Assembly (NCBI GenBank): GCA_002280515.1
Contig: NCEA01000010.1
Span: 1 to 64,000, forward strand
Origin: Rhodobacterales bacterium 32-67-9
GTDB taxonomy: Bacteria; Pseudomonadota; Alphaproteobacteria; Rhodobacterales; Rhodobacteraceae
Direction of reading: 5' to 3'
DNA length: 64,000 nucleotides
Part shown: in pieces, positions 16,642 to 25,388 of the stretch
How positions within the stretch are numbered: position 1 is the first letter of the stretch
Layout of the letters: each line of letters opens with the position of its first letter
Position numbers and translations under genes: made by a program
Notes under the pieces: model-generated
Seen by the model: only the letters and a program-made list of their open reading frames with translations
Database searches by the model: none
Told to the model about the DNA's origin: nothing

Positions 16642-18033
16642 TCAGGATTGTTTCAGGCGGCTCACCAATTGTGACGTTGCGTCACGACGCGTGACCGACA
16701 GGTGGATTCCCGCCCGCGACCGAACCGTCAGGTGCGCTTCGGGGATCGGCTCGCGCCCGGCGACGGTGGCGAACCGCAGGTCCCTTGTCAGCACGGCCAG
16801 CAACAGCGGCCCCTCCACCATCGCGAAGCCCGCGCCGGGGCAGACCCGCGGCCCCGCCGAGAACGGCAGGAACGCGGAGCGGGCCGCGCGCCGGCCATCC
16901 TCGCTTTGCCAGCGGTCAGGATCGAAGGCATCGGGCCGGTCCCAGAGCCGTTCGTGCCGCTGCACATGCCAGGGCGACAGCACGATCTGTGCGCCCGCCG
17001 CCACCCTGCGGCCCCGCAACGTCTCGGGCCGGAGGGTCTGCCGCACCATCATCGGCACCGGCGGGTAAAGCCGCAATGCCTCGCGGAACACATCGCGCGT
17101 GAAGGAGAGGCGGGAAATGTCTGAAAATTTTATATTATCCGGAAGAGACGCCACCTCGGCCGCGACCCGGTCCTGAACCTCGGGAAATGCCGCGACGAGA
17201 TAGAGCGCCCAGGCGAGCGCCGAGGCCGAGGTCTCATGCCCGGCGAGAAAGAAGATCGCCACCTGATCGACCATCTCGGCCGTGTCGAAGGGCTGGCCGG
17301 TTTCGGGGTCGGGCGTGGTCATGATCTTGGTGGCGAGATCGTCGGGCGCGGTGCCGGCGCGGATCGCCGCCATCCGCTCTTCCGTCAGCCGGGTGATCAG
17401 CGCCCGGATCGCGCGGGCGCTTCGCAGCGTGCTGCGCCGGTGAAAGCGCGGGAAGATACGCGGCAGCGGCAGGAAGGCCGCAAGGTTCAGGAGCGGCTGC
17501 GCCTTCTGATGGGCGCGGAACTGGCGGAAGACATCGGCCGCGATCTCGTGCTCGATCGGGATCGAAAAGAGTGTCCTAAATATCACATCGGCGGCGGCAT
17601 GACTCGCCTCGGCCTCGACCTCGACGATCTGTCCGGCCTGCGCTGCCAGCCGATCGCGCGCCGCAAATGCGGCCGCGCGCATCGCCGGAAAGGTGCCGTG
17701 CAACCGGCCGCGTTCGAAGGCCGGGTCGATGATCCGCCGCTGATGCCGCCACTCGGCGCCGTTGGTGACAAAGACCGAGCGACCAAGAAGCGGCGCCAGC
17801 CCTTCGCGGATGCGTTCGGACTTCGGGAAATCCTCCGGCCGCTCCTTCAGGACAAGGTCGATCAGCGCCGGATCGTTGCAGAGGTAGGAACGGAAGAACG
17901 GCGTCCGGAACTCCGCCATCCACGCCCGGTAGAGCCGCGCGGGCTGCGCCGACAGGATATCGGCCCGGAAAAGCCTGAGATAGCGCCAGAGCGAGACCTT
18001 GTCGGGCCGGGATGCGGGTTTCGGTGGGATCAT
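16642..18033 (-). CDS. cytochrome P450
   Basis: A 463-residue soluble bacterial P450 monooxygenase. The I-helix oxygen-activation motif AGHETS is at 264-269, the K-helix ExxR is Glu318-Arg321, and the heme loop FSAGPRVCPG has the thiolate ligand at Cys398. No membrane anchor is present. It resembles the CYP102/CYP110-like fatty-acid or hydrocarbon hydroxylase branch in its PPVP and WHVQRH blocks, but the substrate cannot be read from sequence. The ATG at 18033 overlaps the stop of the upstream hydrolase gene (ATGA), so the two are coupled. No ferredoxin or reductase gene is adjacent. Confidence 0.92.
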   Translation of the reverse strand: MIPPKPASRPDKVSLWRYLRLFRADILSAQPARLYRAWMAEFRTPFFRSYLCNDPALIDLVLKERPEDFPKSERIREGLAPLLGRSVFVTNGAEWRHQRRIIDPAFERGRLHGTFPAMRAAAFAARDRLAAQAGQIVEVEAEASHAAADVIFRTLFSIPIEHEIAADVFRQFRAHQKAQPLLNLAAFLPLPRIFPRFHRRSTLRSARAIRALITRLTEERMAAIRAGTAPDDLATKIMTTPDPETGQPFDTAEMVDQVAIFFLAGHETSASALAWALYLVAAFPEVQDRVAAEVASLPDNIKFSDISRLSFTRDVFREALRLYPPVPMMVRQTLRPETLRGRRVAAGAQIVLSPWHVQRHERLWDRPDAFDPDRWQSEDGRRAARSAFLPFSAGPRVCPGAGFAMVEGPLLLAVLTRDLRFATVAGREPIPEAHLTVRSRAGIHLSVTRRDATSQLVSRLKQS

Positions 18034-19259
18034 GCGACGTCCCTGTAGCCGCTCGCCGGCCGTTCGATCCGGCTTTTCGACGGCGCCCGGTCTCGGTAGC
18101 GCGCGGCGAGCGTCATCGGCCCGGCGGTGATCTGGAAATAATCGTAGTCCCCCGGCCGGTCGAAGGCGCAGAGATACTGGAAATGCAGCCGGAAGAAGCG
18201 CCAGCGCAGCGCCGCCCAGCGCTCCGGGGTAAGCGTCTGCGTGAATGCTGCCGAGACCACCAGCGGCCAAAGCTTGTCCTCCGGCGCCACCCCGCTGACC
18301 GCGACCGGATCGCACAGCGCGAAGGCGCAACCGTCGCCGGGGGCCGTGACATCGACCCATGTCAGCTCCGGGCGCGCCGAGAGATAGGCGAGGTCGCCGC
18401 GCAGCTTTTGCGCCTTTGGCAGGAACGACGCCATCGGCACCACATGCCCGAGCGACAGGAAGCCGAGCGCAGGCCCCCGTTCCGACACCCTGCCCGCCCG
18501 GATCAGGTCCGCAAGGACCGACACCGCCAGATGGGCGCCCGAGGAATGCCCGACCACCAGCACCTCGTCCCAGTCCTGCAACAAGGCCTCGGCGAGGCGA
18601 TCCTCGAACTCCGCCAGACGCGCCACCAGCGCCGGCGGGTTGGCGCCGCCCGACTGTGCCGTGAAGGCATAGTCATGCATGAGGTAATAGGCGTAGAACC
18701 GGCCGTCGGCCTTGCGAAAGCGCCAGAGCACCCCCCAGGCCAGCGCCGCGCCCCCGACCCAGCCGAGCGCCGCCGGCAGACCGAGCGCCGCCAGCCCCCG
18801 GCCAAGCGCCAGCGCGACGCCCCAGCCGGCCAGAAGTGCCAGCAAGAGTTGCAGGAGCAGGAGCGCGATCGGATAGAACGCCGCGATGGTCGGCCCTTTC
18901 CTGAGCCGCATCAGCCGGAAGATCGCCCCCGAGCCGACATAGACCCAGGCCGTGCGCATGAGCTGCCAGTAGGTCTGGGCGATGCCGTGGCCCATCGAGC
19001 CGCGCACGATGTCGGACCAGACAAGAACCTCCAGATCGGCGTCGGCCTCCTGCCCGCCGATGGTAGCTGCAACGTGCCAGCCATAGGCGCCGTCGCCCGG
19101 CCGCTTCGGCGTCAACCCGATCCCGTAGCCGCTGATCGCCGCCTGCGCCGTCGCCTCCTTGCGGTAAAGCTCGCGGTAGCGGCGCGGGTGAAACGGATCG
19201 TAGCCGGGAATGTAGAAGACCCGGCGCCGTCTGACCCTGTCCCGGTTGTTGCCGCCCAT
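18030..19259 (-). CDS. membrane-anchored alpha/beta hydrolase-like protein
   Basis: A 409-residue protein. After a basic start comes VFYIPGYDPFHPRRYRELY, a typical first strand of an alpha/beta hydrolase. Residues about 130-185 hold two long hydrophobic segments (FYPIALLLLQLLLALLAGWGVALAL and ALGWVGGAALAWGVLW). Then VLVVGHSSGAHLAVSVLADL provides the nucleophile elbow GHSSG, with candidate acid and His further on. It probably cleaves an ester or lipid at the inner membrane. The ATG at 19259 is preferred over an upstream start at 19325. It is translationally coupled to the P450, suggesting one shared substrate. Confidence 0.72.
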   Translation of the reverse strand: MGGNNRDRVRRRRVFYIPGYDPFHPRRYRELYRKEATAQAAISGYGIGLTPKRPGDGAYGWHVAATIGGQEADADLEVLVWSDIVRGSMGHGIAQTYWQLMRTAWVYVGSGAIFRLMRLRKGPTIAAFYPIALLLLQLLLALLAGWGVALALGRGLAALGLPAALGWVGGAALAWGVLWRFRKADGRFYAYYLMHDYAFTAQSGGANPPALVARLAEFEDRLAEALLQDWDEVLVVGHSSGAHLAVSVLADLIRAGRVSERGPALGFLSLGHVVPMASFLPKAQKLRGDLAYLSARPELTWVDVTAPGDGCAFALCDPVAVSGVAPEDKLWPLVVSAAFTQTLTPERWAALRWRFFRLHFQYLCAFDRPGDYDYFQITAGPMTLAARYRDRAPSKSRIERPASGYRDVA

Positions 19260-19349
19260 CGTATCGTCGTTCCGCCATCCGGCCCTGCCCCGGCCGGATG
19301 CTAGCGAAAGGGCGCCGGAAAACAAAGCCTTAAGGCGCGGCGCTGCCGA

Positions 19350-20183
19350 TCAGAGGTCACGGCCCGCGAGAATCCGGCCCGCCGCCGCGCCCAACTGGCG
19401 CGAGACATCGACGAACACCGCGTCGAACCCGGCGAAGAGCGCCGCGTTCAGGTCCTTGCCCGCCTCGGTTTCCGAAAAGGCGATGTAGTCGCGCATCTCG
19501 GCCTCGGAGAGCGGCGCATAGGCCATCAGAAGATAGGAATGGATCCAGACATCGGTCTCGTCGCGGATCGCCTCTTCCTGCGACCAGATCTCGCCGATGA
19601 TGTCGTCCTCTCCCATCTCCGGCCCGAGCGCGTCGGCATCACCGAGCCCCTGGTAGAAGGCGAAATTGGCGTTCATCGCGCCCGAGACATTGGCATCGAC
19701 CAGACCGTTCACCGCGACGAATTCCTCGACGAGGGCGACCTGCGGATCGCCGGTCGCGCGCAATTCGTCGTATTTCAGCCGGCTCGCATCCTCCACCGCC
19801 TCGTCGAGAAGCGCCCGGCGCGCGGAAATCTCCAGCGTCGTCACCCGGCGCCCGAGGTCGGAGGTGAAGAACGTCAGCATCGCCGCGGTATCGGCACCCG
19901 TGCGGGCAAGCTCGGCTTCGAAGGCGGAGGAAAACGCCGGCAGGATCCGCTCGACCGAATAGATCTGCGCCACCGCCGCGGACCAGGCCGCCCCGCCGGC
20001 GCCGGGAAACATATCGGATTCGAGCTGGGCCCCGTAAGCATGCCCCTCCTGGCTCATCACCGCGAAGACATCGGGCACCTGCAGCGCCGCCTCGAGGGCC
20101 GCAACCCCGTCGTCCGCCGCGCGGACCGGACCCGCGATCAGGATTGCCACGGCGGCGAGCGGCGCGATAAGGCGGCTGAACAT
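19350..20183 (-). CDS. DUF2059 family periplasmic protein
   Basis: A 277-residue secreted protein with signal peptide MFSRLIAPLAAVAILIAGPVRAA and a helical body. The DUF2059 region is near the C-terminus, with PLSEAEMRDYIAFSETEAGKDLNAALFAGFDAVF, a pattern typical of the family; an earlier part, LPAFSSAFEAELARTGADTAAMLTFF, looks like a degenerate repeat of the same. Function is unknown. The ATG at 20183 has GGAGG eight bases upstream, which fixes the start; the long open frame upstream runs antisense to tRNA-Ser and is not coding. Confidence 0.83.
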   Translation of the reverse strand: MFSRLIAPLAAVAILIAGPVRAADDGVAALEAALQVPDVFAVMSQEGHAYGAQLESDMFPGAGGAAWSAAVAQIYSVERILPAFSSAFEAELARTGADTAAMLTFFTSDLGRRVTTLEISARRALLDEAVEDASRLKYDELRATGDPQVALVEEFVAVNGLVDANVSGAMNANFAFYQGLGDADALGPEMGEDDIIGEIWSQEEAIRDETDVWIHSYLLMAYAPLSEAEMRDYIAFSETEAGKDLNAALFAGFDAVFVDVSRQLGAAAGRILAGRDL

Positions 20184-20313
20184 GGGCAAACCTCCGTCGG
20201 GAACGCACCACAGGTAATCGCCCGGCGCCGCCCTGCCAAGCCGCCTCACGGAAAAGAGTTGCCCCTGCGCGGGCGGCCGCGGCCCCGGTCCCGCGCGGGC
20301 CAGCAAATAACGG

Positions 20314-20342
20314 TTGCACTGCCCGAGCGGTCCCGCTAAATC
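20314..20342 (+). promoter_or_regulatory. sigma70-type promoter of tRNA-Ser(CGA)
   Basis: TTGCAC (20314-20319) and TAAATC (20337-20342) are 17 bases apart, 25 bases before the tRNA 5' end. Placement and match suit a tRNA promoter. Confidence 0.5.
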
Positions 20343-20367
20343 CCGGCCCCACGACGACCCCCGATGC

Positions 20368-20457
20368 GGAGAGGTGCCGGAGCGGTCGAACGGGGCGGTC
20401 TCGAAAACCGTTGTGGGTGTGAGCCCACCCAGGGTTCGAATCCCTGTCTCTCCGCCA
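20368..20457 (+). tRNA. tRNA-Ser (anticodon CGA)
   Basis: A 90-nt class II tRNA with encoded CCA. The acceptor is GGAGAGG with TCTCTCC, the anticodon loop CTCGAAA gives CGA, there is a long variable arm (GTTGTGGGTGTGAGCCCAC), and the T-loop is TTCGAAT. It reads UCG. A truncated gene and a likely accessory phosphorus-acquisition locus lie directly downstream. Confidence 0.96.
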
Positions 20458-20691
20458 CCTTCCCTAACGCTTTCATCTGGCGAAGAACCCACGCGCTGGT
20501 TGGCGGTACGTTGTCCACTTTTGACAGTTGGATGGAGGAACGTGCGGGTGGTTTCGCGGCGGAAAGGCATCACGTAACCTGCAGGCGAAGTGCCGGGATG
20601 CCGGCAGATGCCGGAAGAGCGGGAACGGCTGGCCGGCCCCCTTCCGGAAGTGCGGCGGTCCGCCCAGACCACGTTCGCAAAGGAGCCCTTG

Positions 20692-20956
20692 ATGACGACG
20701 CGCCTGGTCCACCGCGTCCCACAATTGCGCACGCGCCTTTGGGCCAAGCCGTTGATCTACTGCCTCATGGCACTGACGGCATCCTTCCTCGCCCGGGCCG
20801 CTGACTACTGGCCGATCGGGCATCTCTTCCCGGAGATCACTCCGGACACCATACAGGCGTTGCTGACTATAATCTCCTCGACGATGCTGGCCGTCGCCAC
20901 CTTCGCGGTGGGGTCCATGCTATCGAGTTACGCATCGGCAAGCGGAACGGCCAAAG
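20692..20956 (+). pseudogene. truncated DUF2254 membrane protein gene
   Basis: The ATG at 20692 has AAAGGAG upstream at good spacing and starts a normal-looking DUF2254 N-terminus: a basic lead, the helix IYCLMALTASFLARA, then PEITPDTIQALLTIISSTMLAVATFAVGSMLSSYASASGTA. Full members run to roughly 400 residues and continue after SASGTA with a conserved TPRAF-type segment. Here the resemblance stops abruptly near 20956 (KGPVAESARAKNNG...), and the frame runs out of register into the next gene. About 88 residues remain, so this is a 5' gene fragment left by a deletion or insertion between tRNA-Ser and the ABC importer. Confidence 0.65.
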
Positions 20957-21021
20957 GCCCCGTCGCGGAATCTGCGCGTGCGAAGAATAATGGGTTGCTC
21001 CGGCTGAGGCGCCCGCATAGC

Positions 21022-21039
21022 CTGTCAAAAAACTGTTAC
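21022..21039 (+). promoter_or_regulatory. Pho box (PhoB binding site) before the Afu/Fbp-type importer
   Basis: CTGTCAAAAAACTGTTAC matches the 18-bp Pho box consensus (two CTGTCAT-like half-sites 11 bases apart) at 16 of 18 positions. A degenerate third half-site GATTTAC follows 11 bases later (21044-21050). A -10-like TACAAT lies at 21048-21053, eight bases after the box, as in PhoB-activated promoters where the box replaces the -35. The importer ATG is at 21068. This predicts induction under phosphate starvation. Confidence 0.65.
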
Positions 21040-21067
21040 AAAAGATTTACAATGGGAGGAGGAGCCA

Positions 21068-22084
21068 ATGCGGCCAATCGTCGTTGGAGTATCGTTGTTC
21101 ACCCTTTCGGCCGGCATGGCCGAGGCGGCAGGCAAGCTCAGTCTTTACTGTGCGGCCCAGGAGGAGTGGTGCCAGGTGATGGCCCGCGGCTTCGAGGACG
21201 CCACCGGGATCGATGTCGACATGACCCGGAAATCCTCGGGCGAGACCTTTGCCCAGATCAAGGCCGAGGCCTCGAACCCCAAGGGCGATATCTGGTGGGG
21301 CGGGACCGGAGACCCGCATTTGCAGGCCGCCGAGGAAGGGCTGACCGAGCCCTACGTCTCGCCGATGCGGGCAGAGCTGCATCCCTGGGCCATCTCGCAG
21401 GCCGAAAGTGCCGGCGACCGCACGATCGGGATCTATTCCGGCGCGCTCGGCTTTGGCTACAACAAGGATCTTCTCGCCGCCAACGGCCTGCCGGAGCCGA
21501 AGTGCTGGGAAGACCTGACCAAGCCCGAATTCAAGGGCCAGATCCAGATCGCGAACCCGAATTCCTCCGGCACGGCCTACACGACGCTCGCCACCATGAT
21601 TCAGCTCTTCGGCGAGGACGGCGGTTTCGACTACATGAAGCGGCTTCATGCCAACGTGAACCAGTATACGAAATCCGGCTCGGCCCCGATCAAGGCCGCC
21701 GGACAGGGCGAGACCACGGTCGGCATCGTCTTCATGCATGACGCGGTGGCGCAGGCCGTCGCGGGCTTTCCCATCGTGACCGTCGCCCCCTGCGAGGGCA
21801 CCGGATACGAGATCGGCTCGATGTCGATCATCGCGGGCGCGCGCAACCTCGAAGAGGCCAAGCAGTTCTACGACTGGGCGCTGACCGCCGAGGCGCAGAA
21901 CCTCGCGCTTGAGGTGAATGCGTTCCAGGTGCCGTCGAACAAGGCGGCACAGACCTCGGACAAGGCGCCCGACTTAGCGACGATCAAGCTTATCGACTAC
22001 GACTTCAAGAAGTACGGGTCGAGCGACGAGCGCAAGCGGCTTCTGGCCAAGTGGGATAGCGACGTCTCCACCCTGCCGCAGTAA
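21068..22084 (+). CDS. ABC transporter substrate-binding protein, Afu/Fbp (ferric/organophosphate) type
   Basis: A 338-residue periplasmic binding protein with signal peptide (MRPIVVGVSLFTLSAGMAEAA). The body is the AfuA/FbpA cluster D fold: LSLYCAAQEEWCQVMARGFEDATGIDVDMTRKSSGETFAQIKAEASNPKGDIWWGG. The family includes ferric iron, sugar-phosphate (AfuA of Actinobacillus) and 2-aminoethylphosphonate binders. The two adjacent tyrosines typical of ferric FbpA are not apparent near the C-terminus, which argues for a non-iron ligand. Strong ribosome site (GGGAGGAGGAG). First gene of a permease/ATPase operon directly behind a Pho box, so an organophosphate or phosphonate ligand is inferred. Confidence 0.82.
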   Translation: MRPIVVGVSLFTLSAGMAEAAGKLSLYCAAQEEWCQVMARGFEDATGIDVDMTRKSSGETFAQIKAEASNPKGDIWWGGTGDPHLQAAEEGLTEPYVSPMRAELHPWAISQAESAGDRTIGIYSGALGFGYNKDLLAANGLPEPKCWEDLTKPEFKGQIQIANPNSSGTAYTTLATMIQLFGEDGGFDYMKRLHANVNQYTKSGSAPIKAAGQGETTVGIVFMHDAVAQAVAGFPIVTVAPCEGTGYEIGSMSIIAGARNLEEAKQFYDWALTAEAQNLALEVNAFQVPSNKAAQTSDKAPDLATIKLIDYDFKKYGSSDERKRLLAKWDSDVSTLPQ

Positions 22085-22088
22085 GACT

Positions 22089-24302
22089 TTGCGGGATATC
22101 ACGTCTGAAAAGACCACCCATCCGGTCCTGATCTTCTGGATCATCGCCGGGTGGGTCGGGTTCTGCCTGCTGCCCTGGTACGGGGTGGAGGATTTCTGGC
22201 ATCTCGAATGGTTCGTGAACGGCTGGCCCGTCGACACCGACTATGCGCCGGCGGTCTTCCTCCTGGTGCAGCGCGAAAAGCTCTGGCTCGCGCCCCTGCT
22301 GCCGGCGCTGATCGCGCCGCTTCTGGTCCTGCGGCGGCGCAAGACCGATCCCGTCTTCGCGAAGGTCCTGCTGGCCGCCGGCGGCTTCGGCTTTGCCTGG
22401 CTCACCGCGCAGGGGCTCGGCATCGGCATCCGCGGCTGGAACGCGGACTGGCTTCAGGCGCTGTTCGGCCCGCTCGGCGACCGGCAATACGGGATGGGCT
22501 ACGGCGCGCTGGTCGCGGCCTCGGCCTTCCTCTTCCTCTTCACGCAAGGCATTGCCGCGCGCGGAGCGATCAACGGCGACGTGTTCGTCACCGGGGCCAT
22601 CGGCGGGGTCATCGCCGTGGTGACGATCTTCGTCTTCTTCCCGATCGCCAAGCTGATGGTCGCGGCCTTCGTCACCGAAGAGGGCAGCTATTCCGTCCTC
22701 ACCTTCCTCGGGAAATTCTTCGACGACCGGATCTGGGGGCTGGGCTGCCTGACGGGTACGCGCTGCGGGGTGGCGTGGAACTCGCTCTTCCTTGCCGTTC
22801 TTGTCGGCGTCCTGACCACCCTGCTCGGCCTTGTCTTCGCGCTTGTCCTCACCCGGTCGGGCTTCCGCTTCAAGACGGGACTCAGGGCGCTGACGGTGCT
22901 GCCAATCATCACCCCGCCCTTCGTCATCGGCCTTGCGATCATCCTGCTCTTCGGCCTGTCCGGCGCGGCCACGACGTGGGTCGCCGACCTCATCGGGGTG
23001 CGGCCGACGCGCTGGGTCTACGGCCTGCCCGGCATCCTCATCGCGCAGGTCCTCGCCTTCACGCCCATCGCCTTCCTGGTGCTGATCGGCGTCGTCGAAG
23101 GCGTCTCGCCGTCGATGGAGGAGGCGGCACAGACGCTGAGGGCCGACCGCTGGCAGACCTTCCGTACCGTCTCGCTGCCCCTGATGCGGCCGGGGCTGGC
23201 GAACGCCTTCCTGCTCGGCTTCATCGAGAGCATGGCGGATTTCGGCAATCCGCTGGTGCTTGGCGGCAATTACGACGTGCTCTCGACCGAGATCTTCTTT
23301 GCCATCGTCGGCGCGCAATACGATCAGGGCCGGGCGGCGGTGCTGGCCATCGTGCTTCTGGGCTTCACGCTCGCCGCCTTCTACGTCCAGCGTTTCTGGC
23401 TGGGCCGTAAAAGCTACACCACTGTCACCGGCAAGGGCGACGCGGGGGTCCATCCCGAGATGCCGAGGGGGCTGGCGATCCCGGTCTACGTGGTCGCCGG
23501 GCTTTGGGCGACATTCACGGTCGTCATCTACGGGATGATCCTTTACGGCTCGGTCGTGCAGCTTTGGGGCGTCGACAACACGCTGACGTTCAAGCACTAC
23601 CTCACCGCCTTCTCGATCCGTCTGGAAGATGGCGGCATCCGCTGGACCGGGTCGGCCTGGGACAGTTTCTGGACGACGATGCTGATCGCCACGGTGGCCG
23701 CGCCGCTGACGGCGGCGGTCGGGCTTGTCACCGCCTATCTGCTGACGCGGCAGGACTTCGCCGGCAAGCGCAGCTTCGAATTCGGCACGATGCTGAGTTT
23801 CGCGATCCCCGGCACCGTCATCGGCGTCAGCTACATCCTCGCCTTTAACGTGCCGCCGATCGAGATCACCGGGACCGGCCTCATCCTCGTCATCAGCTTC
23901 ATCTTCCGCAACATGCCGGTCGGCGTCCGTGCCGGCATCGCCTCGATGAGCCAGCTTGACCGGTCGCTCGACGAATCCTCGCTGACGCTTGGCGCCAACA
24001 GCTGGCAGACCTTCCGCCGGGTGATCCTGCCGCTGCTCCGCCCCGCGATCCTCGCCGCGCTGGTCTATTCCTTCGTGCGCGCCATGACCGCGATCTCGGC
24101 GGTGATCTTCCTCGTCTCGGCCCGCTACGACATGGCGACGAGCTACATCATCGGGCGGGTCGAGAACAACGATTACGGCCTCGCCATCGCCTATTCGACG
24201 GCGCTGATCTTCGTGATGCTGGCGGCGGTCGGGCTTCTGCAACTCCTCGTCGGCCGCACGAAGATCGGGCGCAGGCTCGCCCACGAACAGGGAGGCGCAT
24301 GA
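22089..24302 (+). CDS. ABC transporter permease, duplicated FbpB/AfuB type
   Basis: A 737-residue inner-membrane protein carrying two permease domains in one chain, as in FbpB/AfuB. After several N-terminal helices (residues about 1-200) the first binding-protein-dependent transport domain has its EAA loop at EEAAQTLRADRWQTFRTVSLPLMRPGLANAF, and the second has DESSLTLGANSWQTFRRVILPLLRPAILAAL. TTG is the likely start at 22089, four bases after the binding-protein stop. The N-terminal extra helices and a long loop (YGVEDFWHLEWFVNGWPVDTDYAP) are larger than in classic FbpB. It overlaps the ATPase gene start (ATGATG). Confidence 0.88.
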   Translation: MRDITSEKTTHPVLIFWIIAGWVGFCLLPWYGVEDFWHLEWFVNGWPVDTDYAPAVFLLVQREKLWLAPLLPALIAPLLVLRRRKTDPVFAKVLLAAGGFGFAWLTAQGLGIGIRGWNADWLQALFGPLGDRQYGMGYGALVAASAFLFLFTQGIAARGAINGDVFVTGAIGGVIAVVTIFVFFPIAKLMVAAFVTEEGSYSVLTFLGKFFDDRIWGLGCLTGTRCGVAWNSLFLAVLVGVLTTLLGLVFALVLTRSGFRFKTGLRALTVLPIITPPFVIGLAIILLFGLSGAATTWVADLIGVRPTRWVYGLPGILIAQVLAFTPIAFLVLIGVVEGVSPSMEEAAQTLRADRWQTFRTVSLPLMRPGLANAFLLGFIESMADFGNPLVLGGNYDVLSTEIFFAIVGAQYDQGRAAVLAIVLLGFTLAAFYVQRFWLGRKSYTTVTGKGDAGVHPEMPRGLAIPVYVVAGLWATFTVVIYGMILYGSVVQLWGVDNTLTFKHYLTAFSIRLEDGGIRWTGSAWDSFWTTMLIATVAAPLTAAVGLVTAYLLTRQDFAGKRSFEFGTMLSFAIPGTVIGVSYILAFNVPPIEITGTGLILVISFIFRNMPVGVRAGIASMSQLDRSLDESSLTLGANSWQTFRRVILPLLRPAILAALVYSFVRAMTAISAVIFLVSARYDMATSYIIGRVENNDYGLAIAYSTALIFVMLAAVGLLQLLVGRTKIGRRLAHEQGGA

Positions 24303-25369
24303 TGGCCAATGTAAGCTCCAAGGCCGCCTCGGTCGTCTTCGAGAACGTGACGAAGGTCTACGGCAAGAATGTCGTTGCGGTGCGCGACGTCAGCCTGACG
24401 ATCCCGACCGGCCGGCTCGTCACCCTCCTCGGTCCCTCGGGCTGCGGCAAGACCACGACGCTCCGGATGATCGCCGGGCTCGAGATGGCGACGAAGGGCC
24501 GGATCCTGATCGGCGACAAGGATGTGACCACCCTGCCCGCGACCGACCGCGACGTGTCGATGGTGTTCCAGTCCTACGCGCTTTTCCCGCACATGACGGT
24601 GATGGAGAATGTCAGCTACGGGCTGAAATTCTCCGGCTTCTCCAAGGCCGAGACGACCGAACGGGCGCAGGCCGGCCTGTCGCTCGTCGGGCTTGGCGAC
24701 TACGGGCGCCGCTTGCCGTCGGAACTGTCCGGTGGCCAGCAGCAGCGCGTCGCGGTCGCCCGGGCGCTGGTGCTGGAACCGCAGGTGCTGCTCTTCGACG
24801 AACCGCTCTCCAACCTCGACGCCAAGCTTCGCCGCCATGTCCGCGAGGAGATCCGCGAGATCCAGCAGAACCTTGGCCTGACCGTGGTCTATGTCACCCA
24901 TGACCAGGAAGAGGCGCTGGCGGTTTCGGACGAGATCGTGGTGATGCGGAATGCCGCGATCGCCCAGATCGGACCGCCGCGCGCGCTCTACGATGCCCCG
25001 GCCGACACGTTCGTGGCGGATTTCATCGGCGAGGCGAACCTCGTGGCCTGCGAGATTACCGCGGTCGAAGGCGACATGGCCGAGATCGCCATTGGCGCGG
25101 TCCGGCACCGGCTGCCGTCGCGCGGGCTTCGGCCCGGCAAGGCAACGCTGGCGATCCGCCCGTCGCGGGTGCGGGTCGTTCCCGGCGCCGGGCTGGCCGC
25201 CACGGTCGAGAAGGTGACCTATGTCGGCGCGCGGATGGAATATTCCTTCGCCGGCGATTTCGGCCGCATCTTCGCGGTCAGCGACAACATCGACACGCCC
25301 TATATCTCCGGCGAAACCGTCGAAATCGGGCTGGCGGAATCCGGCCCGGTTCTGGTTGCCGATGCGTGA
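24299..25369 (+). CDS. ABC transporter ATP-binding protein, FbpC/AfuC type
   Basis: A 356-residue ATPase energising the importer. Walker A is LGPSGCGKTTTLRMIAG, the signature is LSGGQQQRVAVARAL, Walker B is VLLFDEPLSNLDAKLR and the H-loop is VYVTHDQEEALAVSDEIVV. A C-terminal TOBE-like region (residues about 240-356; RLPSRGLRPGKATLAIRPSRVRV) is present. GGAGG precedes a tandem ATGATG start that overlaps the permease stop. It closes the operon; a converging phosphatase gene follows after 19 bases. Confidence 0.92.
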   Translation: MMANVSSKAASVVFENVTKVYGKNVVAVRDVSLTIPTGRLVTLLGPSGCGKTTTLRMIAGLEMATKGRILIGDKDVTTLPATDRDVSMVFQSYALFPHMTVMENVSYGLKFSGFSKAETTERAQAGLSLVGLGDYGRRLPSELSGGQQQRVAVARALVLEPQVLLFDEPLSNLDAKLRRHVREEIREIQQNLGLTVVYVTHDQEEALAVSDEIVVMRNAAIAQIGPPRALYDAPADTFVADFIGEANLVACEITAVEGDMAEIAIGAVRHRLPSRGLRPGKATLAIRPSRVRVVPGAGLAATVEKVTYVGARMEYSFAGDFGRIFAVSDNIDTPYISGETVEIGLAESGPVLVADA

Positions 25370-25388
25370 CCGTGCGGCCCCCCTGCGC

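Noticed and set aside
22005-24284. Leftward 759-residue frame opposite the Afu-type permease
   Set aside because: Dominated by Asp, Arg, Glu, His and Gly, with no domain; the opposite strand holds a clear two-domain permease.
21068-25369. Annotation of the first importer as a ferric iron transporter
   Set aside because: The fold fits, but no Fur-like box was seen and a Pho box is present instead, so the iron label is not used.
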